Positions 54,005 to 63,618 of a stretch of 64,000 nt of DNA are shown one piece after another. The notes below the pieces were generated by a model. The model saw only the letters and a program-made list of their open reading frames with translations. It was not told the DNA's origin and did no database searches. The DNA is from Bacteroidia bacterium (lineage in GTDB: Bacteria > Bacteroidota > Bacteroidia > B-17B0 > Aurantibacillaceae). Numbering within the stretch: the stretch's first letter is position 1; every line of letters starts with the position of its first letter. The translations under genes were made by a program, and so were the position numbers. The DNA is taken from assembly GCA_016787785.1 (NCBI GenBank), contig JAEUTO010000003.1, forward strand, positions 62,001-126,000, in the 5' to 3' direction.

Positions 54005-55383
54005 TATTTTACGTTTTCACATAACATTTCAGCGCCAAACAAACCATTATAAACTGCTTTTCTATTCGTAAAGGCACCTCCAATATACTCTTCGTGAATA
54101 AAAACATAGTCTTCCAGAAGATAGCATTTACCATTACTTCCTTTATAAGCCACCTTGGCACTACGTTCACGCCCAACAATAACAGATGTGATTGGGTTTC
54201 TTAAAGTCGTCCAACCATCTTGTGTTAATACAACTTTTAATGCTGTGGCTCCCTGAGAGGTAAATGTTTTATTAAATCCATCAATCAAAACTTTCTCTAA
54301 CGCTGCATCTTTAACAACCGGATTAGGAAGTTTTGTGTTTTTAATTTTCTCTGCAGTATTTACATCGGCTTTCGCCATCATACTTTCAAGGCTTCCCATT
54401 TTTTCAGCAGAAGCTTTTACTTTATTATGCATTTCTTTATAGGATGTTTCCTCCGAAAAAACTTTTTGAGCAGCATCCCAATAGGCCAGGTGGAATTGAA
54501 CGGTATAATAGCCTATTTCCATCGATTCTTTATCGGTATACTTACTTAACATTATATCAATTTCTCCAAGCGTTTTGTCGGTTTTCGTTTTTAAGCCATT
54601 TATAACGCCTTTACTCATTCTTGTATGGCTTATTTTAGCGTCACTGTAATCCATCGATAAAAGCTTGCTTACTTTCTCGTTATACTTTTCAAGTTTTGCT
54701 TTCCACTTCTCTCCAGATGAAGAACCGGCTCCGGTTTGCATGTTTTCATCTTCAAACAACTCTTTAAATAGTTTACCGGGGTCACTGCTTATTGATTGTT
54801 GTTGCTTACTATCTTTAACTTTATCGCCCGTGTATTTATTTGCTTCAGCAAGTTGAAGTTCTTTCCTTTTGCTTTTAAATTTTTCGAGGGTAGATTCCAT
54901 TTCTGATGTATTGTAAGCTGGGTCTTTTTCTTTGGTACGGGTAAGACTGTTTTGCATATTGCCAATGGCAACATTCAGTTCATTCTCGCTCATTTTTTCC
55001 GGGTTCAAAGAACCGTTTTGCCAAAAGCTATTAACATTATTTTTAGCCGGGCCATTATATCCAATTTCAGCGATCTTCTTTTCACTGGCTTTTTGTTCTT
55101 CCGACTTAGACGCGTCAATTTTATTATCAATTCCCACTTTCCATTTTTTTACCTCTTCGTCCATAGCAGTAGTGTTATAGGCAGGATCCTTTTCTTTTAC
55201 ACTAGCTAGTGCTTTTTGCATATTCCCCAAAGTGGCATCACTACCCTTACCATTTTTAAACATTTCCGCCTGCCTCCAGAATGTCTTCACATCCATTTTT
55301 GCAGGACCTTTATAGTTGTCGTCTTGCGCTATCATAGTTGAGTTTAAGGTTAAAATTATCAGTGCTATTCGTATTGCTTTCAT
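54004..55383 (-). CDS. exported helical protein with internal duplication, operon leader
   Basis: A 459-residue protein with a signal peptide (residues 1-19, MIAQ). A repeated unit of about 65 residues occurs twice: NYKGPAKMDVKTFWRQAEMF and GYNGPAKNNVNSFWQNGSLN, each followed by a GNMQ helix, KEKDPAYNT and a Lys-rich helix. Then comes a helical middle and a C-terminal domain (ALKVVLTQDGWTTLRNPITS onward) with AYKGSNGKCYLLEDYVFIHE. No family was recognised. It is the first gene of the six-gene operon 50836-55383. The repeat may bind a repeated partner. Confidence 0.7.
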   Translation of the reverse strand: MKAIRIALIILTLNSTMIAQDDNYKGPAKMDVKTFWRQAEMFKNGKGSDATLGNMQKALASVKEKDPAYNTTAMDEEVKKWKVGIDNKIDASKSEEQKASEKKIAEIGYNGPAKNNVNSFWQNGSLNPEKMSENELNVAIGNMQNSLTRTKEKDPAYNTSEMESTLEKFKSKRKELQLAEANKYTGDKVKDSKQQQSISSDPGKLFKELFEDENMQTGAGSSSGEKWKAKLEKYNEKVSKLLSMDYSDAKISHTRMSKGVINGLKTKTDKTLGEIDIMLSKYTDKESMEIGYYTVQFHLAYWDAAQKVFSEETSYKEMHNKVKASAEKMGSLESMMAKADVNTAEKIKNTKLPNPVVKDAALEKVLIDGFNKTFTSQGATALKVVLTQDGWTTLRNPITSVIVGRERSAKVAYKGSNGKCYLLEDYVFIHEEYIGGAFTNRKAVYNGLFGAEMLCENVK

Positions 55384-55407
55384 GTTTTTATTTTAGTTAA
55401 ATCAGGG

Positions 55408-57117
55408 TTATTTCAACACAATTATTTTTGCATTTAAGTACTTGCCTCGTAAAAAATAAATGTCATTTTGTAAATTGCTCAGGTCTATATTTTCCTCATC
55501 TTGATTCACTTTAACTTCCATTACATTTTGTCCAACCTTATTTGTAAGGATGTAATTACCTAATGGCAGGTTTTTTATTCTAATATTTCCGTTTGTAGGA
55601 TTAGGATAAATAAGGTTTTGATCGTGCAAATTATTTTCTTCAACACCAACACTTGTAATATTAGCACAAGCTGAAGTAACCGAGCAAGATCCAACAGTTA
55701 CAATAACAGCATAACTTCCATTTACGCTTGCTGTAAACGTTTGATTGGTTTGTCCGCTAATTGGTAAGTTACTATTATTACAATCTATCCATTGGTAATT
55801 TGCTCCATTTTGATTGGCAGAGATCGTTACACCAAATAAAGTTGTAGATGCGTTAATTGCTGCCGGCTGTGTAATAGTAAAAGTTTGAGAAATAATTGTT
55901 GATGTAGCATCTGTTATAGTGCAGGTATATGAACCTGCCGATAATCCAGCCGCTGTTGCAGCATTTCCTCCGCTCGGACTCCATAAATATGTATAAGGTG
56001 GATTACCATAACTGGCAGTTACAGTTGCAGAGCCATTGTTAGAGCCGTTGCAACTTAAGTTAGTTTGAGCGCCATTTACTGCAAGCGGCAATGTGATTTT
56101 TCTGATTTTGTAGTTACCATAATCAACTACAAAAATATTTCCTGTGGCGTCAATTGCCACACCACTTGGGCTTGAAAAAGTCGATGATAAAGCCGGGCCA
56201 TTGGCGGTGCCGGCAACACCTGAACCTGCAAAAGTGGTAACAATTGCCGAAGAAGTAATTTTTCTTATTTTATTATTAAAGGTCTCCCCAATGTATAAAT
56301 TTCCAAGTGCATCTATTGCTATTCCCCAAGGCGCATTAAAACTTGCTAAAGCACCTGTTGCATCCACGGAGCCGGCGGTTCCAGATCCTGCAAACGTTGT
56401 AACAACTCCCGCTGGTGTAATTTTTCTTATTTTATAGTTTGAGGCATCTGAAACATAAATATTCCCGGTATTATCAGCGCACAGATCACGCGGCAAGTTA
56501 AAACTTGCTCCAGTTCCCGTAGCGTCTACCGAACCTGCTGTTCCCGAACCCGCTAAAGTTGTAACCACGCCTGATGGTGTAATTTTTCTGATTCTATTTC
56601 CTAGTTCTGCAACGTATAAATTGCCGGCAAGATCCGTGCACACACCCGAAGGATTGCTGAATGTTGCCAAAATGCCCGTACCGTTTGCGCCACCTGCTGT
56701 TCCAGACCCGGCAAAAGTAGTTACAACTCCCGCTGAAGTAATTTTTCTTATTTTATGATTAGAGAAATCTGCAACGTAAATATTTCCCGATGCATCTGAA
56801 CACACATCATACGGACTGTTAAAACTTGCTGCGGTGCCGGTTGCATCTACAGCGCCAGCTGCTCCAGATCCGGCAAAAGTGGTTACTACACCTCCAGGGG
56901 TAATTTTGCGGATTTTGTTATTAGCTTGATCTGCCACATACATATTTCCTGCCGGGTCGAAACAATTGCCGATGGGTTGACAAAAACTGGCAGAAGTTCC
57001 GGTTGCATTTGTTGCCCCGCAAGCACCAGAACCGGCAAATGTACTAACGGTTTGCGACTTGCTGCTATTGATACATATTAAAGCAAAGGCTACTATTGTA
57101 GTTATTTTGTTTTTCAT
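55408..57117 (-). CDS. NHL propeller with SprB repeat and T9SS sorting domain
   Basis: A 569-residue exported protein with a signal peptide (residues 1-21). About six NHL-type repeats follow (each with [19 protein letters not shown] and VVTTFAGSG), predicted to form a six-bladed propeller. Next is one SprB-type repeat (about 340-415: [36 protein letters not shown]), then an Ig-like stretch. The C-terminal type A sorting domain is [20 protein letters not shown] to the end. SprB-type repeats are known from surface adhesins of gliding Bacteroidota. It is likely secreted to the cell surface by T9SS. It lies 24 bases upstream of the six-gene operon. Confidence 0.9.
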   Translation of the reverse strand: MKNKITTIVAFALICINSSKSQTVSTFAGSGACGATNATGTSASFCQPIGNCFDPAGNMYVADQANNKIRKITPGGVVTTFAGSGAAGAVDATGTAASFNSPYDVCSDASGNIYVADFSNHKIRKITSAGVVTTFAGSGTAGGANGTGILATFSNPSGVCTDLAGNLYVAELGNRIRKITPSGVVTTLAGSGTAGSVDATGTGASFNLPRDLCADNTGNIYVSDASNYKIRKITPAGVVTTFAGSGTAGSVDATGALASFNAPWGIAIDALGNLYIGETFNNKIRKITSSAIVTTFAGSGVAGTANGPALSSTFSSPSGVAIDATGNIFVVDYGNYKIRKITLPLAVNGAQTNLSCNGSNNGSATVTASYGNPPYTYLWSPSGGNAATAAGLSAGSYTCTITDATSTIISQTFTITQPAAINASTTLFGVTISANQNGANYQWIDCNNSNLPISGQTNQTFTASVNGSYAVIVTVGSCSVTSACANITSVGVEENNLHDQNLIYPNPTNGNIRIKNLPLGNYILTNKVGQNVMEVKVNQDEENIDLSNLQNDIYFLRGKYLNAKIIVLK

Positions 57118-57146
57118 ATTCTTTTCTGTTGTTTAAATCTCTAAAT

Positions 57147-57170
57147 AAGAGGGGAACGAATTCCCCTCTT
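57147..57170 (-). terminator. hairpin terminator after the DFDPG-propeller gene
   Basis: A perfect 10-bp stem AAGAGGGGAA (57147-57156) / TTCCCCTCTT (57161-57170), loop CGAA, with a short T-rich stretch on the minus-strand side. It lies 55 bases after the stop of the gene at 57225. A second weak hairpin (AAAGGTGC/GCACCTTT) lies at about 57174-57213. Confidence 0.65.
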
Positions 57171-57224
57171 TTAAAAGGTGCAATCAAAATCTATATCTTA
57201 ATAACAGCACCTTTATATTCTACA

Positions 57225-59144
57225 TTAATTAATTATAATTTTTTTTGAAGTCTGTTTGTAGTTTAAATAATAAATTCCAGAACTTAAATTATTTAAATAT
57301 ATCTGAGTCGCAATGTCAGAGATCTCAAATACTTTAACAACCTCACCTAATATGTTTGTTAGTTTGTAAGTGCCGGATTGTTCAGCGCGCAAAATAAAAC
57401 TTCCCGAATTAGGGTTTGGGTAAACTAAGTAATCAGCTTGTGTGTAAGAAAATTCGTGTAAGCCATTACACCCTAGCACTTGTACATCTACAGTTTTTGT
57501 ATCGGTACAGCCGGTAGTTAAAAAATAACCCGTAACTGAATAAGTTGTACTTATTGTTGGTGTAACTATCACTACCGAAGAAGTTGCGCCTGTACTCCAT
57601 GTATATGAGTTATTAGTACCGCTGGCAGCTAAAGTAGCGTTAGAACCTGCGCATAAAGTAGTTGAAGATGCTGTTAAACTGATAGTTTGTGTGCAAGGCT
57701 TTAATTTTAATAAAAATGCATCATAACCGCCTGTTGAAGTAAAATTATTAACACCAAAAGAATATGGATTAAAATCTACGGTTCCGGAAAATGTACCGGC
57801 AACATATATTAAGTTATTAGACGGAGTTGTTATACTAAAGCCAATTTCATTACTTGCGGAATTCCCAATTCCATAAGAAAATAAGTGATTACTATTTAAA
57901 TCGATTTTTGAAACAAAAAAATCCTTGGCACCATTTGAAGCAATGGTATAAGTTCCAACGGATCCTGCATCAAAATCAACAATATTAGAAAAATAACCGG
58001 CGAAATATACACCACTTGCATCTGTAGCAATGGAGGTTGGCGCATCATCACCAATTCCGCCTACTTGATTAACCCACGCGAAATTACCCAGGTTGTTTAT
58101 TTTTGTAACGAAGATGTCATTTAGAGCAAGGGATGAAATGTTTGTGGTTCCAGTACCCGCGTCAGCATCAATTGTGCCTGTGAATGACCCCGCAGCATAG
58201 ATTTCTCCCGTTGCACTCAAATTAAAATCGTTAATACTACTAGCACCTGCTCCATCAAATTGTTTCACCCATACAAAGGATCCTAAAGCACTATATTTTG
58301 CTAAGTAGCCACTTTGTGCTCCGGTAGATGTTAATATAGCGGTTCCTGCATTTGGATCAAAATCAGCGGTGCCCTGATAGTAGCCGCCTAAAAATACGTT
58401 GTTTGCGGGATCCACGTGTATGGCGTTTCCTCTGTCGGAAGCACCTGCGCCACCAATATTAAATGCCCATGAAAAAACTCCGACTGATGTAAGTTTTAAA
58501 ACAAACGCATCATAATTTGAAGAACTTAAGTTAGTGATACCAATACCCGGATCAAAATCTGCACTGCCATTAAAACTTCCTGTAACTAAAACATTGCTGC
58601 TTGCATCTGTACAAACACTTAAAGCATTATCATCTGCTCCCGACGAGCCAATTTTTATTGCCCATGCAAATGCTCCAACAGCATTTAGCTTCAAAACAAA
58701 AAAGTCGTAACTGGATGGAGAACTTAATCCATAAAAACCGGCTGAAGGATCAAAATCTACCGTGCCAATAAAATTACCAACAGCAACAATGTTACCCGCA
58801 TTGTCTATATCAATAGAATAAACTTTACAATCTAAATTATTTGTAAAAGTATATACAGCTAAAAAATTACCGTTAGCATCGTATTTGGCAATATAACCAT
58901 CGCCAGAACCAGCAGATGTTATTATTTGCGTACCCGGCCCCGGATCAAAATCTGCTGTGCCATAAAATGAACCTGCAACGTAAACATTGCCACTGTTATC
59001 TGTCTTTACAACCCGAGCTTCATCGGCACTTGTTCCGGTTAATGCTCCACCGCAATTTAATGCCCAATCGAATATTGCTTGCGCGTTACAATTTATTTTT
59101 AACAAGCATAAAGAAATTACAAATACTAAATTTAATTTTTTCAT
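57225..59144 (-). CDS. seven-repeat DFDPG (SBBP-like) propeller with T9SS sorting domain
   Basis: A 639-residue exported protein with a signal peptide (residues 1-22). Seven repeats of about 65-70 residues follow, each with G(T/N)xDFDP and a DxFVxKLxxxGxFxW strand; repeats 5-7 drift (DADAG, DFDAG, DFNPY). One Ig-like module comes next (LCAGSNATLAASG and YTWSTGATSSVVIVT), then a type A sorting domain (YLVYPNPNSGSFILRA to YYLNYKQTSKKIIIN). Seven copies suggest a seven-bladed propeller. It is shorter than, but built like, the protein at 59587. Confidence 0.88.
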   Translation of the reverse strand: MKKLNLVFVISLCLLKINCNAQAIFDWALNCGGALTGTSADEARVVKTDNSGNVYVAGSFYGTADFDPGPGTQIITSAGSGDGYIAKYDANGNFLAVYTFTNNLDCKVYSIDIDNAGNIVAVGNFIGTVDFDPSAGFYGLSSPSSYDFFVLKLNAVGAFAWAIKIGSSGADDNALSVCTDASSNVLVTGSFNGSADFDPGIGITNLSSSNYDAFVLKLTSVGVFSWAFNIGGAGASDRGNAIHVDPANNVFLGGYYQGTADFDPNAGTAILTSTGAQSGYLAKYSALGSFVWVKQFDGAGASSINDFNLSATGEIYAAGSFTGTIDADAGTGTTNISSLALNDIFVTKINNLGNFAWVNQVGGIGDDAPTSIATDASGVYFAGYFSNIVDFDAGSVGTYTIASNGAKDFFVSKIDLNSNHLFSYGIGNSASNEIGFSITTPSNNLIYVAGTFSGTVDFNPYSFGVNNFTSTGGYDAFLLKLKPCTQTISLTASSTTLCAGSNATLAASGTNNSYTWSTGATSSVVIVTPTISTTYSVTGYFLTTGCTDTKTVDVQVLGCNGLHEFSYTQADYLVYPNPNSGSFILRAEQSGTYKLTNILGEVVKVFEISDIATQIYLNNLSSGIYYLNYKQTSKKIIIN

Positions 59145-59190
59145 AACTCCTATTCATTTATTTTTTTCTCAAAATCTACATTTGCTGTTA

Positions 59191-59568
59191 CTAATTATTA
59201 CCTTTTACAATAAACCACCAAAGCGCTACATAAACTGCTTCTGGTTTTGCTCCGCTTATTGCGCTGGTTACGTCGCTCATTTTAGCTATTGTGCTTCCAC
59301 TGGCGTTAGTAATATCATTTCCGGAAATTTTTAAAACAGTAGAACCATTTCTGTTGCTTATGGTTTTTCCATCGCTGTCAACCTTTCCAATTGTGGAACC
59401 GCTGGCGTTACTTACTGTTCTGCCATCACTATCAATTTTACCAACTGTTGAACCGCTTGAATTACTTAAGGTTCTACCATCGCTATCCATTTTAAATTGT
59501 GCTTTACCAATTAAAGAGATCATTGTAAATACTACAATTGCTATTATTGTTTTAAAGTTTGTTTTCAT
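59191..59568 (-). CDS. exported repeat protein, beta-flower-like
   Basis: A 125-residue protein with a signal peptide (residues 1-22, LIGKAQ). Four 16-18-residue repeats follow, of the form DSDGRTLSNSSGSTVGK, each with a Gly-Ser-Thr turn. It ends in an aromatic tail AVYVALWWFIVKGNN. The pattern DSDGxxxxNxxGSTVGKI is that of the Bacteroidota family described as a 5-fold beta-flower; this assignment is from memory of that family. The function is unknown. It lies between the two DFDPG-propeller genes (gaps of 46 and 18 bases) and could be co-expressed with them. Confidence 0.75.
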   Translation of the reverse strand: MKTNFKTIIAIVVFTMISLIGKAQFKMDSDGRTLSNSSGSTVGKIDSDGRTVSNASGSTIGKVDSDGKTISNRNGSTVLKISGNDITNASGSTIAKMSDVTSAISGAKPEAVYVALWWFIVKGNN

Positions 59569-59586
59569 GCTTTTATATTTTAATCA

Positions 59587-62500
59587 TTATTGTTTAATTA
59601 TCTTTTTAATAGCAACCGTATCACCCTGTTTTATTTTAAAATAATAAAGGCCATTACTTAGGTTAGAAATATTTAGTGTATTATTAAATTTTTGCAAGGT
59701 GATTTCTAAAACCATTTTTCCAAGCAGGTCTGTTATTTGCAAATCAGCTGAGTTTTCAATATCAATATTGATAATGCCGTTGTTTGGATTTGGATAGATT
59801 GAAAATTGAAAATCATTTATATTTTGATGGATACCAGTACATAGATTAACAGCTACTGCTGTTATTGCCGAACCATTGCAGGCCCCACTAGAGCCGCTAA
59901 CGCTATAACTTGTGCTAGTTGTAGGCGTTACAACAATAGATGTTGTATTAGACCCTGTACTCCAGGTGTAAGAAGATGCGCCATTTGCGGTTAAAGTTGC
60001 TGATTGACCTACACAAATAGAGGAGCTACTTGAAGATACGTTAACTGTTATACTATTGGATATGGAAATAGTGGTAGTTGCCAAGCCGTAGCATGAGCCA
60101 TTAAAGCCGGCTGCTGTATAAGTTGTGTTTACTGTTGGAGAAACGGATAGTGTTGTTGTAGTTGGCCCTGTACTCCAAGAATAACTGGCAGCAGCGCCGA
60201 TAATTGATAAAGTTGCGGAGCCTCCGGCACAAATTACAGAAGCTGTATTTGCAATGGATATAGTTGGCGAAGCCGTAACGTTTATTGAAATTGTTTCTGT
60301 GCTAGAACAAGATAAGATGGTACCTGTTACGGTATAAATAGTGGTAGATAATGGTGAAACGGAAATAGATGAAGTAGTTGCACTTGTGTTCCACAAATAG
60401 GAGTTCGCCCCACTTGCATTTAAGGTGGTTGAATTACCGCTACAGATACTGGATGAAACTGCACTAATGTTTATGGTAGGTGTCGTTAATATTCCCATTG
60501 AAATGGTGTTACTGGATGAGCAACCCAAACTGCTGGTTCCAATAACGGTGTACGTTGTAAAAACAGTTGGGCTGATGGCATACGTAGATGTGTTGGGACC
60601 TGCGACCCATGTATAGGTTGAGGCGCCACCAGCAAACAAGGTTGCAGAACTGCCACTGCATAAACTTGGCCCGCCCGTACTCGAATTTATATTGATGTTT
60701 GGCAATGCGCCAACCGCTATGGTACTTGTTGCAGTGCTCGTGCAGCCAGCAACACTTGTCCCTATCAAACTAAAGTTGATTGTAGAAGATGGGTTAATGA
60801 TACAACTACTACCTGTTGTTGAGTTCATATATAGATATGAACTTGCTCCGTTAGGAACTACTGTAAATGAACTCCCATTACAAATAGAACCGCTATTTAC
60901 TGTAATTGTTGGTGTTGGATTTACAGTAACACTAATTGCTGTGCGTGTAGCGCTGTTCAAGCAAGTAAATGCTTCTGCATAATAAGTATAGGTTCCGGTA
61001 GCTAAAGTTGAAGTGATATAACTCAGACCAGTTGAAAGAACAGTTGTACTTGTTGGACTCGCATACCAGCTAACGGTTCCTGAACTGGAAGTTGTTAACG
61101 TGGTTGAATTATTTGCACAAGTATTTAAATTGCCGGGTGCAGTAATGTTTACCGGAGAAGCGGGCAAGGTACACGGACTCATTTTATGGACAAATGCATC
61201 GCCTGACCCTCCTGCTGTAAGCGTATACGTTCCTACTCCTGGATCAAAATCAGGGGTAGCTGCAAAATAACCGGTTGTAATAACATTAGCAGAAGCATCA
61301 AGGGCGAGAGAAGTTGAATTATCAGCACCAGTGCCGCCAAATGTTTTTGTTGTTACATAATTCCCTAGGGCATCTAGTTTACTAATGAAAGCGTCTAGAC
61401 TGCCAGAACTTGTAACATTAAAAGTTCCAACTCCCGGATCAAAATCAACTGTGCCTTGAAAAAAACCTGTTATGTAAACATTGTTAGACGCATCTATCGC
61501 AATTGAATTTCCACTCCCAAAAGTTGTACCAACAAAAGCTTTTGCCCAAACGTAATTTCCTGAGGCATCCAACTTGCTTACAAAAATATCGTTAGAACCG
61601 GTGGCTGTTAAATTTGCAGAACCAACTCCGGGATCAAAATCAGCTGTGGCGCTAAAAAAACCAGTAGTGTATACGTTGCCAGAAGCGTCTAAATTTAACC
61701 AATACGATTTTTCCGCCGATGCGCCGCCCATTTGTTTTGCCCACACAAAGTTGCCTAATGAATTTAGTTTGCTTACAAAAATATCCGAACTCCCATTAGA
61801 TGTTAGATTGAAAACAGCAGCCCCCGGATCAAAATCTGCAGTGGCAGCAAAAAAACCTGTAACGTAAACGTTATTCGACGCGTCAATTTTAATTCCGTGA
61901 CCCTCTTCGTTAGAGGAAGAACCACCTAAACTTTTTGCCCACACAAAAGTACCTGTTGAACTAAGCTTGCTTACAAATATGTCTGGGCCTCCGGCCGATG
62001 TTAAATTAAAATTAGAAGCACCCGGGTCGAAATCGGCAACGCCTGTATAAAATCCGGTCGTATAAATATTTCCCGATACATCTAATGCAATAGCATAAGG
62101 TTGGTCTGATCCAGTTCCTCCCATGCTTACAGCGCCGACAAATGCTCCTGCCGAATTTAGCGCGAGCACAAAAATATCTTGTGAGCCCGAAGAAGTGAGA
62201 TTAAATACTGCCGCGCTTGGATCAAAATCAACAGTTCCATTAAAATAACCTGTTATAAAAACATTACCAAGGCCATCAAGTGTTGCAGATATTCCCGCAT
62301 CGCTACCAATTCCGCCGATACTTTTTGCCCAAACAAAATTGCCCAGAGCATCTAGTTTACTAATATAAATGTCCTGAGAGGCGGCTGAAGATGCAATGGT
62401 AAAAGTGCCGGCTCCGGGATCAAAATCCGAAGTTCCGACAAATACCCCCGTGCTGTATACGTTTCCCGAGCCATCAGCTACAACGGCCTGCCCGCTTTCA

Positions 62501-62598
62501 TTGCCAGCGGCACCTAAATTTTTTGCCCATTGAAAGGCTAAGTTTTGAGATGTTCCAAATAAAGAAATTAAGCAGAATGCAAATAGTAGTTTTTTCAT
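59587..62598 (-). CDS. large DFDPG (SBBP-like) propeller with Ig-like modules and T9SS sorting domain
   Basis: A 1003-residue exported protein with a signal peptide (residues 1-18). Seven repeats containing DFDPG or DFDPS and DIFVSKLxxxGxFVWAK fill residues about 20-480. About six Ig-like modules follow, each starting around ICxGxSxTLxAxGAxSYxW (for example ICSGNSTTLNASGANSYLWN). The C-terminal type A sorting domain (FSIYPNPNNGIINIDI to GDTVAIKKIIKQ) predicts export by T9SS. The many near-identical modules make it prone to length change by recombination. Similar giants in Bacteroidota are usually surface or matrix proteins; a specific role is not known. Confidence 0.9.
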   Translation of the reverse strand: MKKLLFAFCLISLFGTSQNLAFQWAKNLGAAGNESGQAVVADGSGNVYSTGVFVGTSDFDPGAGTFTIASSAASQDIYISKLDALGNFVWAKSIGGIGSDAGISATLDGLGNVFITGYFNGTVDFDPSAAVFNLTSSGSQDIFVLALNSAGAFVGAVSMGGTGSDQPYAIALDVSGNIYTTGFYTGVADFDPGASNFNLTSAGGPDIFVSKLSSTGTFVWAKSLGGSSSNEEGHGIKIDASNNVYVTGFFAATADFDPGAAVFNLTSNGSSDIFVSKLNSLGNFVWAKQMGGASAEKSYWLNLDASGNVYTTGFFSATADFDPGVGSANLTATGSNDIFVSKLDASGNYVWAKAFVGTTFGSGNSIAIDASNNVYITGFFQGTVDFDPGVGTFNVTSSGSLDAFISKLDALGNYVTTKTFGGTGADNSTSLALDASANVITTGYFAATPDFDPGVGTYTLTAGGSGDAFVHKMSPCTLPASPVNITAPGNLNTCANNSTTLTTSSSGTVSWYASPTSTTVLSTGLSYITSTLATGTYTYYAEAFTCLNSATRTAISVTVNPTPTITVNSGSICNGSSFTVVPNGASSYLYMNSTTGSSCIINPSSTINFSLIGTSVAGCTSTATSTIAVGALPNININSSTGGPSLCSGSSATLFAGGASTYTWVAGPNTSTYAISPTVFTTYTVIGTSSLGCSSSNTISMGILTTPTINISAVSSSICSGNSTTLNASGANSYLWNTSATTSSISVSPLSTTIYTVTGTILSCSSTETISINVTASPTISIANTASVICAGGSATLSIIGAAASYSWSTGPTTTTLSVSPTVNTTYTAAGFNGSCYGLATTTISISNSITVNVSSSSSSICVGQSATLTANGASSYTWSTGSNTTSIVVTPTTSTSYSVSGSSGACNGSAITAVAVNLCTGIHQNINDFQFSIYPNPNNGIINIDIENSADLQITDLLGKMVLEITLQKFNNTLNISNLSNGLYYFKIKQGDTVAIKKIIKQ

Positions 62599-62716
62599 AA
62601 GATATAGATTTATTAAGTAAAATTACTTAAGCTAAATCCTATCTTTTGGATGCTTATACAAGCGTTGGGTTTGAGTATACCCGTGTTTAATTTGGTTTGA
62701 GAACTGTATTGCCGTT

Positions 62717-63469
62717 TTATGAAAAATTTTCGAGCAGCGTTAAAAGATTGTCCTTTTTCCGATGAGAAACGGGTACTTTCTCATTGTTTTCCAAAATTAA
62801 GACGCCTCCATCTACTTTATCGAAGCGAACAATTTTTTTTATGTTAACCAAATGAGAATGGTGGGTTCTAAAAAATCCGAAATTTTGTAAAAGTTCTTCA
62901 AATTCTTTTATTCCTTTTGATATTAAAATGTCCTTATGATCATTAATATGAAAAATGGTGTAAGCACCCGAAGCTTCACAACGAATAATATCTGATACTT
63001 TGATAAAGTAAATTGAATCGCTGTCTTTTAAGGCAATTTTTTTATCGTAATTTTTTATTTCCCCTAAGCTTTCCTGTAAAATTTGTAACTGTCTGTCTAA
63101 AGATTTGGTTTTAATATTTTTTTCAGCTCTGTTAACGCTTTCAATCAACTCAATAGAATCAATGGGCTTTAGCAAAAAATCAATAGCACTTAATTTAAAG
63201 GCATCTATAGCGTATTTATTGTGCGCTGTAATAAACACCAGTTGGAAGTTGACCTCTCCGTTTAATTGTTTAATAAGATCCATTCCAGTACCATCATCCA
63301 TTTCCACGTCTAAAAAAACGATATCTGGGTTGATATTGGAAATTGCTTTAATTCCATTTGCTACTCCATTCGCCTCTTCAACAGATTCAATTATTGGACA
63401 GTGCCCTGTAATTAGATCTTTTAACTCTGTTCTAATCGGTTCTTCGTTATCTATAATTAGTGCCTTCAC
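62717..63469 (-). CDS. LytTR-family response regulator
   Basis: A 250-residue product from the GTG at 63469 (VKALIIDNEEPIRTELKDLI). A longer frame to an ATG at 63529 would add a hydrophobic stretch that does not belong to a receiver domain. The receiver domain has Asp54 in IVFLDVEMDDG as the phosphoacceptor, and later FITAHNKYAI and DFLLKPID. The LytTR DNA-binding domain (about 145-250) has IKVSDIIRCEASGAYTIFHI and FFRTHHSHLVNIKKIVRFDK. No histidine kinase is adjacent. It is the first gene upstream of the propeller genes on the same strand, with 118 bases between. Regulation of them is only a guess. Confidence 0.9.
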   Translation of the reverse strand: MKALIIDNEEPIRTELKDLITGHCPIIESVEEANGVANGIKAISNINPDIVFLDVEMDDGTGMDLIKQLNGEVNFQLVFITAHNKYAIDAFKLSAIDFLLKPIDSIELIESVNRAEKNIKTKSLDRQLQILQESLGEIKNYDKKIALKDSDSIYFIKVSDIIRCEASGAYTIFHINDHKDILISKGIKEFEELLQNFGFFRTHHSHLVNIKKIVRFDKVDGGVLILENNEKVPVSHRKKDNLLTLLENFS

Positions 63470-63473
63470 ATAA

Positions 63474-63481
63474 CAAAAATA
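63474..63481 (-). promoter_or_regulatory. -7 element of the LytTR gene
   Basis: On the minus strand TATTTTTG, a perfect TAnnTTTG element, ends 4 bases before the GTG at 63469. Transcription would therefore begin at or next to the start codon. No clean -33 TTTG was seen. Confidence 0.4.
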
Positions 63482-63618
63482 GATAAAAAAAATAACTAAA
63501 CTACGAAGCCATTGGATAGACCACAACATAAAGAAAAAAAACCAAAATACTATTTGAACCCAAGATTTACTTATTTTCTGAAAAAATCGGTTCTCTGGCT
63601 TTTTATATAAACTAACTT

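Noticed and set aside
55408-57117. Regularly spaced DNA repeats that might be a CRISPR array
   Set aside because: The repeats are in-frame NHL units of a continuous gene, spaced about 165 bases, not short repeats with unique spacers.
59587-62598. Plus-strand open frames within the large propeller gene (for example 60692-60982 and 61574-61867)
   Set aside because: They are antisense to a continuous repeat protein with strong domain evidence and arise from repeat composition.
63470-63529. N-terminal extension of the LytTR regulator to the ATG at 63529
   Set aside because: It would add a hydrophobic segment before the receiver domain and would place the TATTTTTG promoter element inside the gene; the GTG at 63469 fits the family start.
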